Origin: Phascolomyces articulosus
Taxonomy: Eukaryota > Mucoromycota > Mucoromycetes > Mucorales > Lichtheimiaceae
Direction of reading: 5' to 3'
DNA: 64,000 bases
NCBI GenBank assembly: GCA_025677815.1
Contig: JAIXMP010000003.1
Location: 1,426,001 to 1,490,000 of the forward strand
Notes under the pieces: generated by a model
What the model was told of the DNA's origin: nothing
What the model saw: only the letters and a program-made list of their open reading frames with translations
The model's database searches: none
Made by a program: the position numbers and the translations under genes
Shown here: one piece after another, positions 53,392 through 64,000 of the stretch
Position numbering within the stretch: the first letter of the stretch is position 1
Layout: each line of letters starts with the position of its first letter

Positions 53392-53625
53392 AAGGAGTGG
53401 AGATCGACGACACGCCATCTCCTCGCGATGGTCTCTGGAAACCTCTCGCTTTTTATATAAAATAGTAAAAAGATGATGTTACCAAGAGCGTGTCAATCTT
53501 TTTATATGAAATAAAAAAAAAACATTAAAAAACGAACAATGGTATATTGATATGTAAACCACACTCTATAAAATTGATTGATATCTCTAATCATGGTATG
53601 TCCTACATATTAAAAACAAATCAAT

Positions 53626-54513
53626 TAAAATAATAGTATTGTAATGGTCTGCAAAAAAAAAGTAAGATTATTAACGCTCTGGTGGCACACTTTTGTTGAT
53701 TGGATACAAAAACAACAAACAGAATCAAATTCTTTCTAAGATAACAAATTTCAGGAACAAGAAACTATGAAATGGATCGCGCTTTTCATTCTGAGTTATT
53801 CAGTCAATCATTTTTGCATTAAAAAAATGAGGAATATCTTTTTTTTTTGAAGAGTATGTATAGCTACGTGATTTTCATTCATGAATAATAGAAGAAAGGG
53901 TATGAGAATCAACAAAGTGGTCCTCTAATTTAGTTATTATGTGATACTGATGTTGTTATATCAAACTAGTCATGTTAACCGGTAAATTGAGTTCTATAAT
54001 GTAAATATATAAAAAAAATGCAAAAAAAATAACTTTTTTTTCATCATCACTTTTAAGGTTTCTTATTGCTCAATATAATGTTTAATGAAGATGCGAGAAA
54101 AAAAAAAGAAAGGTATAAATATTTTTCTTATATTATTAATATATATATATATCACACCCAAAACAAATGTCCATAAATACATCCTGAGTAGAAGATCACA
54201 TATTTATATATTCTTTACAGATCACATCAAAAAACAAGTTACATCCTCTCATATACTATTATAACCTGAATTCATTATAAACAATAACAAACAACAAAAC
54301 AAAAAAGAAATAGAATGTAAAAGTTTATATATATCAGATAGAATCATCCATTTTTCATGCGAAATACAATGCTATTATTACGTCACAATCCCCCAATTGT
54401 TTCTATAATTATATCCTTCTTTCTCTTTCTGCTTGGCGAAAAAAAAAATATTTCTTTCAACACAGCACTCTTTTTTTAATATTTTTTTTAATTAATTAAT
54501 TAATTGGAACGAC
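53626..54513. other. AT-rich region upstream of the DUF4870-like gene
   Basis: Promoter and spacer sequence with poly-A/T tracts. The 5' UTR just before the ATG contains a TTAA-rich stretch (54488-54505). No further gene is seen. Confidence 0.5.
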
Positions 54514-55506
54514 ATGGATTTTTCACCTTATAAACCATCACCAGACGAAGACAGAACGCGAATAAAACAAGATCGTAAAACAAAAGGAAAATCACGTAGT
54601 GGAAGTACAACCACACCATCGAATGGAGGCAATGGACGTTATGATCCTATACCCAACAATACCTATCAATCAGGTGGAGGAGCAGGAATATCAAGTGGTG
54701 GTGGGGGTAGCAGTAGTCAAAATAATAATGGATTTGATAATCCATCTCTCTATGAAGAAGGACTTTTTTCACATGGGCCGAGTTTACGTAGTGGATCACC
54801 TGGCACCGTTCGAGTGAACAAGTATGAAACACGTTTACCAATACGTGTCGATGTAGAAGCTGCATTAGCTTATGTATTAGGTCCCATTACAGGTAAGTGA
54901 CAAGGAAAAAAAAGCTTTATATATATATGGGTAAAGGTAGAATGTAGTTGGTAATAAATAACACTTTATGTTATGAGCTTAGGTGTCTTATTACTTATTC
55001 TTGAGACCAAAAATGATTATGTTCGTTTTCATGCTTGGCAGGTAAAAGGCTATTTTTCTTTTTCAGAAAAAAAAATGGGGTGATAAAGAGGTTGGATGTG
55101 GAAAGAACGCGTGAAACTAATTTATCAATATATAGTCGTCTGCTTTATTCTTATTTTTAATGTGTGTTCATTTCGTATTAATGTTCATTTCAAGCACATT
55201 ATCATGGATGTTGTTTGTTTTTGATATACTCCTCATTCTTATTCTTTCGTAAGTTATCATATTTGGGATGGAAAAAAAAGGAGTAGAATACTCGGGAAAA
55301 TTGTGGATGAGAGAGTTAGTATATATATATATATATATATCTTATGTGGAATGCTCTTTATATATATCAATGGATGGAGTATCACTCATAAAGAAAGGTT
55401 TATATAAATTGCTAGATACCGCGCTTATTTGGATGGAGCATCATTAGAACGTTCTTATGTTCCTTATTTTGGTCCATTAGCAGCAGAATGGGTTGATACC
55501 GAATAA
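54514..55506 (+). CDS. Small DUF4870 / UPF0132-type membrane protein
   Basis: Four exons: 54514-54892, 54983-55041, 55136-55248 and 55416-55506; 213 aa, all phases closing. A disordered Ser/Gly-rich cytosolic N-terminus (about 105 aa) precedes three hydrophobic segments: ALAYVLGPITGVLLLIL, SALLFLFLMCVHFVLMFI and LSWMLFVFDILLILIL. The connecting KNDYVRFHAWQS and the C-terminal SYRAYLDG...YFGPLAAEWVD match the fungal DUF4870 (Tic20-like) family, whose function is unknown. Exon 3 was chosen by the family pattern: only the acceptor at 55134-55135 keeps the helix frame open. It converges on the RhoGEF gene. Confidence 0.87.
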
Positions 55507-56344
55507 TAATAATAATATATATATATATACCAAAAACTTTATTTCCTTCCCTCTCCTCCTCTTCTTTTTTTTTTATATTCATGCATTTCCTAACTATTAT
55601 TATTATCATTATTTCTATCTACGTTTTATATCTTGTATTAAAAAAAAAGTATATATATATATATACATATATTGATAAAAAAAAAGGAGAGACCAAGTAG
55701 TTTGAGTATTACAATTTGTATACAAAATATAAGGCATATTTATAATATATATATATTTATATTTATATATGGATAAAATTATTATATAAATGCAAGAAAA
55801 GAATGAAAAAAAAAATAGGGCATAAGAATTATAAAAAAAAAACTAAAAGTGTAGAAAATAAGTGAATAGGATAATATAATAGAAGAATTGATTATTTTAA
55901 AAAAAACAGAATATATATAAAAAAAATCAAGGTCGAACCGGCGAACACTTTTTTTTTTGTTGTTTTCTGCGATTTTCCTTATCAAATTATCTATGCCACC
56001 TAATTACTTTTTTTTTGTTGTTTTTTGATCTAATTTTTTTTTTGTATGTTGTAAAGTGAGATGTGTTGTGTTATATATGTAATCTGGTAAAGAGATGGAT
56101 GTATATAAATAATAGGTCTGGCATCGTCTGTTGGAGAAGAGGTTGCTGATAATAATAAATAAAGAGTGGACAGGGTTTTTTTGATTTTTTTTTTTGAGTT
56201 GATAAAATAAAGATATTACAAAAATTATAATATAAAATAGATAAATCGATTTGCCGTCCTTAGTCTGACGTGATTTGGTTGTTTTTGTTGGGGACAGAGA
56301 TATAAACGGTGGGATGAATATGGTATCTCTTTCTCTCTCGCTCA
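55507..56344. other. Convergent intergenic region with TA repeats
   Basis: About 840 bp of 3' UTR-type sequence with several (AT)n stretches (55514-55528, 55651-55667, 55744-55770) and poly-A tracts. No gene. Confidence 0.55.
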
Positions 56345-58743
56345 TCAAGTACGATCGGAAGATGTAGAAGAACGACTATCCTTACTACGTGCATTAGCTA
56401 CTCGTCGTTTATTCGCAGCTAATTATAATAAATCCATATTAGAGTTCATGTTTTTTTTTCATGTTATTTTTTTTTTAAAAAAAGGGAAAAGAAATAATAG
56501 ACTTACATTTTGCGTTGGCACGATCAATATTAACAATGACTTTTTGTAAACGTTCCATCCAACAATCACGATCTTCTTGATTTTCAGCTTGCAACACATG
56601 GGCTTGTGAAGAAGCGACAAAGGTTGTATTTAATGTATCCACACCTTGAAAAGGAGAAGTGATTTCAATGGAATTCGGGTCTACGGGCTTTAGACGCGCA
56701 CGCTCCAACGGCACCATGCCCTTAAATTGAAGGAGCGTTCGATTTGCATCTTGTTTAGGTCGTACAAAGACGAGCATATCGGAGAACAAGATATAGATAC
56801 GTTCTTCACCACTTATCGACATGGAACTTTGTAATACGAGTCTTCGTTGAGCTTTAACACCGAAGGGAGCACCCACAAATGCTTGATGAATCATTAATAC
56901 TTGATCTACATTATCTGCGTCGTCAATTCTATTATATAGGATAAGGATAAATGAGTCAACATATTACATTATTTATGCAGTGTAATTATATTTTTTTTTT
57001 GTGTGTGGGAAACAAGTCAATGAAATAATAGGCTCATATTTATAGGACAACAAGAAAAAAATTGGTTGTAAAAATTTATAAATCGGGGAAAATAGAGATA
57101 AGATCTACAACAACGAGAGTCTAACCCAAAAGTATAATTTTTTTTTACCTTGTTTTCATTTCTTCAGCAATGGCCATCATTCGTTGTTTACATTGTAAAA
57201 GTTGAACATAATCTGGATGCATAGGTGAAGTAGCATCTGCAATTTTCGTCATCAATTGAGCATATCGACTAATACATCCTGCTGGTGTTTGAAGTAATGA
57301 TAATAATGTAGCACCTTTTAATGCCGCATCTTTATGAGCATTCTACAAAATTTATATTTTTCTGGGAGGGTGAGAAAGAAGTTTTTTTTTTTTGACTAGG
57401 CCATTTTTGGCTAAAAGAAGTTGGAGAGGAGGAGGAAGGAAGTGGAAAGAGGTAATAGAAATGACTTACGTCAATAAATTTTTTGAATGGTTGATATCGA
57501 GTTAATCGTTCATAAGTTGTTACTGCTGTACTGTAATTATCAAGGTAGGCTTTATATGTATTTAAACGTGTAAACTATATTATTAATAATAATAAAATAA
57601 TTATATTAGTTTTGCAACCCCAAATTCGCATGGTAGAAAATTTTAAATATATAAAAAATATAATTCATATAAATAAAAAAAAAAGTTACCCAGCTCTGAA
57701 ACACATCGGAAATAATTTGTGTGGGTCCCCAAATTCGTAACCTGATGATTGATTAAAAAAAAGTAATAATAAAAGGAACACATTGGTAAGTTTATATATC
57801 TTTTAGTAAGCTCTTATTTCTTTTTTTTATAATAATCGAAAATTCCAATAGATTGGTAAAATCCAAAAAAGAGATTCAAGGGTGTTAAAAAAAGAAACCA
57901 TGGATTAGTTTTCTTGTGTGGACAAGGTAACTAAAAAAGCATGGTATACTTTTTTTTTTTGGTCGGGAGTTGAGAGTGGAGATGGTAACGCAAAAAAAAA
58001 CACTTTTTTTTACCGTTCTTCAAGACTGATTAAAATATCACGATGAACTTGAAGGATTTCTTCAAAGTTACCAAATAACCAACGAGTTTCACGTTCAGTA
58101 CAAATCATCTTTTTCATTCCAAGAAAACTAAAAGAAGATTGCTTAGCATCTTTTTTCAATGGTTCAATAAAGACTTGTAAAACCACTTGAAGTGATTCCA
58201 AATAAGCTTGTTCGGATGTAAGTAGTTGATGGACAAGTGTTTCTCTACGACGATGAACCATCTCGTGGTCTTGTAGCACATGTATTACCCAGTTAAGTTA
58301 ACTCAATTTGATTATTATTTTATTATATATATATATATATCCAACAACCGCTCTTCATTATCATGAAACTTACCGATTAAGCCATCATCAACATCATCAT
58401 AATCCAAACTATCAATAATATCAAAATGATCGTCACTTAATGCCATAGGATTATTGGTAGGTGGAGGGATTCCCGATGAAGATGGTGGTGGTGGTGGAGG
58501 TAATGGTGTATTGGAAAGATAATGTTCAATAGAAAATCCAGAAAGATTGGTTGAATCACTTGGATATCGTATAGATGAATTAGTGCTACTACCGTTACTA
58601 CTTGTTGTTACTGTTGATGCTCGACTTAATCCGCTACTATCGACTTGTTGTTGTTTGATTGAATATTGACGATTAGAATTTTTTCGTAAAAAAGAAGAGG
58701 TATTTAACATCGGATGACCATTGTCATCAACAGGTGTAGACAT
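56345..58743 (-). CDS. RhoGEF with DH and PH domains
   Basis: Guanine nucleotide exchange factor that should activate a Rho/Cdc42-type GTPase at the cortex. Seven exons: 58743-58374, 58269-58014, 57741-57690, 57574-57470, 57342-57149, 56928-56507 and 56418-56345; 490 aa, all phases closing. The N-terminal 120 residues are disordered, Ser-rich, with a polyproline stretch (PLPPPPPPSSSG). The DH domain (about 128-330) opens with RRRETLVHQLLTSEQAYLESLQ and includes PTQIISDVFQSW and LSLLQTPAGCISRYAQLM, a conserved-region-3-like helix. The PH domain (about 345-470) has RIYILFSDMLVFVRPK and ends with a Trp-containing helix (DRDCWMERLQKVI). A short basic Ser-rich tail follows. No BAR, CNH or kinase domain was seen. 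The exact GTPase cannot be told. Confidence 0.92.
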
Positions 58744-60280
58744 ATATAAAAAGAAAAGGTATTTAATATATTAATAAGAGAAAAAAAAAGAGGAGGGAGT
58801 TAGTTAATATGAAAAAGAAAAAAAAAAGAAAGAGAAAAGAGAGAAAGAAAAGGGACGAGAAGAAAAAAAAGGGACCTTTCAAACAAAAAAAAAAAAAGAA
58901 CAAGTCGGGAAAAAAAAAGACAATAAATATAACTTTTCCCGGGACTAATAATGCAGTTGTTTTATAGCCAAGCAATGATACAAAGAGTCTTTTTTTGTTA
59001 GGGTGTGTGTGTGTTTGTGTGTGTGTATGTGTTTAAAGGTTGTACAACATGATCCACAACGGCAACAACAAATTTTAAAACTCATTTGAAAATCGTGTGG
59101 CTACCATACATTTTTTGCATTATTACTCACTCTCAATAAAATAGTAAACACCGATTGTAAACGTTTCTTGTAAGCAAATAGATATATATAAATAGTACAG
59201 AAAGCATGCAATTCTCTCGCGGTTTCAGAATTTATAAGCATTGGCCCTTCCTATCCTACATATATCTTACATATATACTTCAAAGTCAAATTATAATTTT
59301 TGACAAATGGTATGACAAAAAAAAAGAAGTATATGTTGTGTCCATCCTCCATCGTTTCCCCTTTTCCTTCTAACCTACAAAAGCAAATTTTTAGATAAGT
59401 TTTTATCTGATTACTACAATAGATGTAGTTTACTAAAACAGTTTCACATGGGAAAAAAAAAGAACGATTACGTTTTGTCATCGATCCGATCAAAAAAAAA
59501 AAAAAGGTGAGATGAAAAAGACCCTTGAGTACATTTTTCATTTTCGACCCCATCTATCATATATATATCATGAAAATTTTCAAGAATTGGAATTACGGGG
59601 AAAATCGGTTCTTTATTTAACCCTCTTTTTTTTCTCATAAGGTATAAATTACTTAGCGAAAAACTTGATACGTATTGGAAACACTAATACTTACTGCATG
59701 GTTCATATACAAAACTTCATAGGTTCTAATTTTAAAGGTTTAATAGAATTATTCTTAGAAAACTTAAGCTTCTTTATGTAGTGCAAAAAAAAAATGAATA
59801 ATTAGGTTAGTTCTCCCAAAGAAGTAAGTTCTATACATTTTTAGTGATGTGATGGATATCACGCGACAAATAAATGGCTTACGTGATGATTTTATAGAAT
59901 GGTCCCTTATTTTGTTTTTGTTTTTTTTTTTAATCATTGATCTTTTTTTTCTTTCTTGTTTAAAATAATATTATTTTTATATCATTCATATATCTCCTCC
60001 TCTTCCTCCTTCTCTCTCTCTCTCTCTAAAAAAAATGTATATTTAAAAAGAGAAAGAAAGTGTTTCAAAAATAGTCAAAAAAAAGAGTGACATCACACTA
60101 CTTTGAGTAGAGAGAGACCCAAAAAAAACTATAAAAAAACTGTCAGCAAAAAAAAAAAAAAAATTGACTGAGAATGAAAAATCATAGATTGAGGTTTCGT
60201 CTATGATAACTTTTCTGCTTGGATTGGGTGAAACTTTTTTTTTTCTTACTCTCTCTTTTTTCTAGTAAATATACTGATGA
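58744..60280. other. Divergent intergenic region between RhoGEF and DOA10
   Basis: About 1.5 kb that holds both promoters. Purine-rich just upstream of RhoGEF (58780-58930), a (GT)n stretch at 59003-59031, poly-T/A tracts near DOA10. A 100-codon minus-strand ORF at 59251-59553 is Phe-rich and not credible as a gene. Confidence 0.5.
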
Positions 60281-63200
60281 ATGATGGAGGACGATCAAGG
60301 CAAGTATTTAGAAATACTAAACCAATCTATAATCTCGTTCTCTTTTTTTTTTATTCATTCAAAACCTTTCGAAATTAATTAACTCGGTCTTAAAAAAAAA
60401 TATATAGAGATCTGCAGAGTTTGCAGATGTGAATCAACACCCGATCACCCATTATTTCATCCATGTAAATGCTCTGGTAGCATTCGATTTGTACATCAAG
60501 ATTGGTAAAAAGCACAATTTATTATTTTCATCAAAAAAAAATAGACTTTATTTTTTTTTTTATAAATAAAAAAGATATAGATAGCCCTGTTAATCATTAA
60601 CTCATTTAATATTTAAATTTTAATAATATAGTTTACTCGAATGGTTATCACATAGTAAAAAAAAGTAAGAAAACATTTTCTTGTCTTATTATTATTGTTT
60701 CCATAGATTATCTTGAACCTATCGATCGAAACGAAATGATAAGATGATGGATATTTACCTAATTTGTTTTTATATATTTTTTTTAAAAAAAAAATAGATA
60801 TTGCGAATTATGCGAATATCCTTTCACATTTACACCCATTTATCGAGATGATATGCCAGACCGGATACCGATTAGCGTCCTTGTACGTCAGTGTGCTCGA
60901 CGATGTGGTGCTTTATTATGGACATGTTTCCGTGCTGCGCTGGTCGTTGTCGTTTGGCTTGTGATTTTGCCATTTTTAACTTTATGTACCTGGCGATTTT
61001 ATTTTTGGAGTGGAGAAAGCATTAGATTTGCAAAAAGGCTGGCCAAAAATGCAACCTTATTAGCCACCACTCCATCAGAAGAGGATTTATTATCTTCTAC
61101 TACCACTTTGAACGAAACATTGTCTTCAACAACATCAACAACTTCTTCTATTTTATTTGGTTATAGTATAAAGTAAGTTTTTTTTATCTCTCTTTTTCAA
61201 AAATAATGGGATAGGATGGATGTGGGAGGGTTAATAATAATAAAAATAATAAGTAAAGAGAAGGAGGAGAAGAATGGGAAGGGGAATTGATTTTCTTTTT
61301 TTTATATATAAAGGAGAAAGAGAAACCCCGTACTAAATTATCTCTAAAAAAATTTCTTCTGGAATTTTCCTTCAGAGGATTTTTAAGTGAATGTTTTGAA
61401 GGTCAAATTATTACTGCTTTTGTTATTATTGTCTTTGTCGCTGCTTATCTTTTCCGAGAATGGGTGATTCAAAATACACCTGCTGAAACAGGCATTGAAA
61501 TGCTCGATGACAATGAAGATCTCTTGGGTGCTGCTGCTGGTGGTGCTCATCATCAGGATGATAATCGATTTGCTCAACAACAAGCAGCTGTGGATTTATT
61601 ATTCAATGTGGCACAAGCCATTCAAACTGGTGATGATGATGCTGCAGCACAACAACGAGAAGAATTTACAGAACATCTTGCTGATATTACACGACAATTG
61701 GAACGAAGAAGACGTTTCATGGATGAAAATCAACAGCGATACCAACATCATTCTATGGGTGAATTAGGCAATGAAGGATCTTCTACACGAAGCAATAGTA
61801 CAGATTCAGAAAGTACGATAAGTCATACAAGTAGTAGTGATCCTGATCATCATCAATTACAACATCATCATGAATACTTTGATCAATCTACTGGAACCGA
61901 AAATAATACATTTTCTTCTCCTGAAGCTGCCAGTTTTGAACCCCTTTCGTCTTCTTCTGAACAACAACCACAGTATAATGAAGGCAGTAGTGGTGGTAGT
62001 CATATCCATCATCATGATCAACAACATCATGAAGAAAAGGGAAAAGGACGAGGTACATTTTTGGAAGAAGAAATGACGACGGAAGATGAAGAAGAGGAAG
62101 ACGGTTTTTCATCTAGTAATCGACAATCGTTATTAGCCGGTTGGAGAGATGAACATGATAGACGAGAAGATGTTTCTGCCAAATTACGTTGGAGAGCTCC
62201 TGAATTTGCTAATTCACCGGATGCTGCTGATATACCAGGAAATCAATCTTCTTCTCATTTCCCAAGATCTGCTCAAGAACCTTTATTAAATCCTATTTAT
62301 CATCGTAACAATGACGACGATGAAGAAGAGGACGATGATGATGATATTGAACGAGTGGATGAATTTGAAAATGGAATGCCAGTCCGTCCTACTGCACCTC
62401 TTTTTGCTCATGAACGAAGACAACAACAACAAGCAGAACCCGTTGCTGTACCTCCTGCTCCTGCACGACCTGTACGTGATCAATGGGATAATAATGGAAA
62501 TGAAAATCGTGATAATGCAGTAGATGATGATGAACCTTTTGATCTTGGTGAAGATATTGATGGTGTTCTTGAAGCTATTGGTATGCGAGGTAGTTTGTGG
62601 ATGCTTTTACAAAATTCCGTCTTGATGTCCGTCATGATTACTCTTTGTCTTGGTGTAGCCGTATGGATTCCTTATGTGATTGGACGACTTGTTATTTTGG
62701 TAAATTGATTAATGGGAGGGGGGAGAGCACGAGGGGAGAGGAGATGTGTGTATGTAAAAAAAAGTGAAGGGAGATAGCATTATTGACAAAAACTTCCTTT
62801 TTTTTTGTTGGGGGGATGAAATTATAATTAGATTCGACCTATCAGTTTATTCCATACACCTATTGCCATTCTTCGATTTATTACAGATCATATTGTTGAT
62901 TTTACATTGGATTATGGTATGCCTTATACACGATCCAAAATTGCATGGGCTTCGAAAATGTTACCTGAAAATATTCAATTGGCCATGAAAACCATGGACG
63001 ATTATGTGACGGATCTTTTCTCTGAATCTACCTTGGATAGTACAACAACAATAAACACGCATGCTGCTACAACTACCATGACGGCTTCTACAGCAACTAC
63101 TTCGACTACAGCAATGACCATGACCAGTCTTCTCACTACTGATCTTTCTGTATGGAGTCAACATATTCTTGCCCTTCAAGAAAAAATAGAAAAAGGAGCA

Positions 63201-64000
63201 TCAATTATTTTAGAACGATGGCATCGATTTGCCTTGGGACAATCAGGATTGGATCGTAGTATTTGTATTTTAATGGGTTATGCTGTACTTGTTTTCCTCG
63301 GTTCTTGGTATCTTGCTCGTGCACGACGTGGTAACAATCATCCTTCTTCATCATCACAACAGCAACAACAACAGCAAAATGCAGCAGGCAATAGTATCAA
63401 TGATATTATTCGTCAACAAGGAGTGTTTTTAAAAGTGTTTTTCTTTATTGTCCTTGAATTGGTGGTTTTCCCTACTGTCTGTGGTGTCTTGATTGATTTA
63501 GCGACATTCCCTCTTTTTGAAGATGCTTCGATTGCTGCCCGTTGGGAATTTTTTAGAGCTAATCCTTATTCTGTCACCTTTTTACACTGGTTTATTGGCA
63601 CAGGTTTCATGTTCCATTTTGCCGTATTTATTACATTGGTCCGTGAAACAGTACGTCCTGGTGTAATGTGGTTTATTCGTGATCCTAATGATCCTCAATT
63701 CCATCCTGTACAAGAAATGATTGAACGACCCGTATTGACGTTGGTGCGTAAAATTGGATCTAGTGCTTTAATGTATTGTATTTTAATTGTCGTTGGTATT
63801 GGTGCTGTGACTTTGGCTGTAAGTCAATATACAGGTGTTTATCCTTTACGTTGGTCATTCGAGTAAGTTTTTTTTATATATGTATAATTGATAGAGGGAA
63901 GATATGTAACTAGGGGGGGTGTTGTATATATATAGAAATTTGGGGAATTAAAAAAAACTAAATGTTTTTTGTGATGCGTGTTTATTAGTAAACCATTATC
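60281..64000 (+). CDS. DOA10: ERAD E3 ubiquitin ligase Doa10 / MARCH6 (partial, runs off right edge)
   Basis: Polytopic ER/nuclear-envelope ligase that ubiquitinates misfolded and short-lived proteins. Exons: 60281-60299, 60408-60504, 60632-60664, 60798-61172, 61376-62699, 62832-63862 and 63989 onward. The RING-CH domain starts at residue 8: [41 protein letters not shown], a complete C4HC3 set. TM1-2 follow ([35 protein letters not shown]). A long acidic, Gln/Ser/Asp-rich loop (roughly residues 330-560) precedes further helices, and PLRWSFDKPLS is the last sequence visible. The first intron needs a GC donor (AAG|GCAAGT) to keep frame. Exon 6 was started at 62832 because [24 protein letters not shown] matches the family. 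Confidence 0.94.

Larger units (their letters stand above)
50880..53625. repeat. Long dispersed direct repeat, copy B (about 2.7 kb)
   Basis: Same orientation as copy A at 18360-21130, about 32.5 kb away. The left 350 bp are clearly diverged and the rest is nearly identical. It lacks the short TATATATTAAAATAAATACA-like insert of copy A near 18905, and has a longer minus-strand ORF (51407-51733) because one T present in copy A is missing. That ORF has no recognisable domain. Pol III boxes and both hairpins are preserved. Confidence 0.85.

Noticed and set aside
59251..59553. 100-codon minus-strand ORF upstream of RhoGEF
   Set aside because: Phe-rich runs come from poly-A tracts; lies in a divergent promoter region with no family features.

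Overview
This 64 kb window is nuclear DNA from a fungus. It is strongly AT-rich, its genes are split by many short GT-AG introns, and coding islands are separated by long low-complexity spacers. The AT content, dense poly-T/poly-A tracts and gene families (CPA2 antiporter with a long cytosolic tail, GH18+CBM19 chitinase, Cys-type Rdx protein) fit an early-diverging fungus, most likely Mucoromycota/Mucorales. That placement is inference from style, not a database match. All exon models were built by hand from GT/AG signals, reading frame and protein-family expectation; nearly all close exactly in frame.

Layout. 31-739 (-): Rdx/SelW-like gene running off the left edge. 4129-6394 (-): arginyl-tRNA synthetase, head-to-head with a sirtuin at 7535-8858 (+). 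10347-11709 (+): thioredoxin reductase. 12335-15830 (+): KHA1-like K+/H+ antiporter. 18360-21130: copy A of a long repeat. 21410-22490 (-) PNO1 and 22651-23781 (+) BUD32 share a 160 bp divergent promoter. 24109-25204 (+) eIF4E converges on gamma-tubulin at 26061-28340 (-). 29236-31338 holds a decayed gene. About 9 kb of gene-poor DNA follows, with two related palindromic MITEs. 40499-43275 (+) EPL1 converges on a secreted chitinase at 43975-46131 (-). A second gene-poor stretch carries repeat copy B at 50880-53625. 54514-55506 (+) is a small DUF4870-type membrane protein, convergent with a DH-PH RhoGEF at 56345-58743 (-). 60281 to the right edge (+) is the start of the Doa10/MARCH6 ubiquitin ligase.

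Most genes are housekeeping: translation (ArgRS, eIF4E, PNO1, BUD32), chromatin (sirtuin, EPL1), redox (TrxR, Rdx protein), cytoskeleton and polarity (gamma-tubulin, RhoGEF), membranes and protein quality control (KHA1, DUF4870, Doa10), and wall remodelling (chitinase). There is no operon-like logic; neighbours share promoters or terminator regions at most.

The least explained material is the pair of about 2.7 kb direct repeats. They have no convincing protein, are nearly identical over their right-hand part, carry tRNA-like Pol III A and B boxes, and hold two related GTAACAG/CTGTTAC hairpins preserved in both copies. This is the best candidate for an undescribed element.
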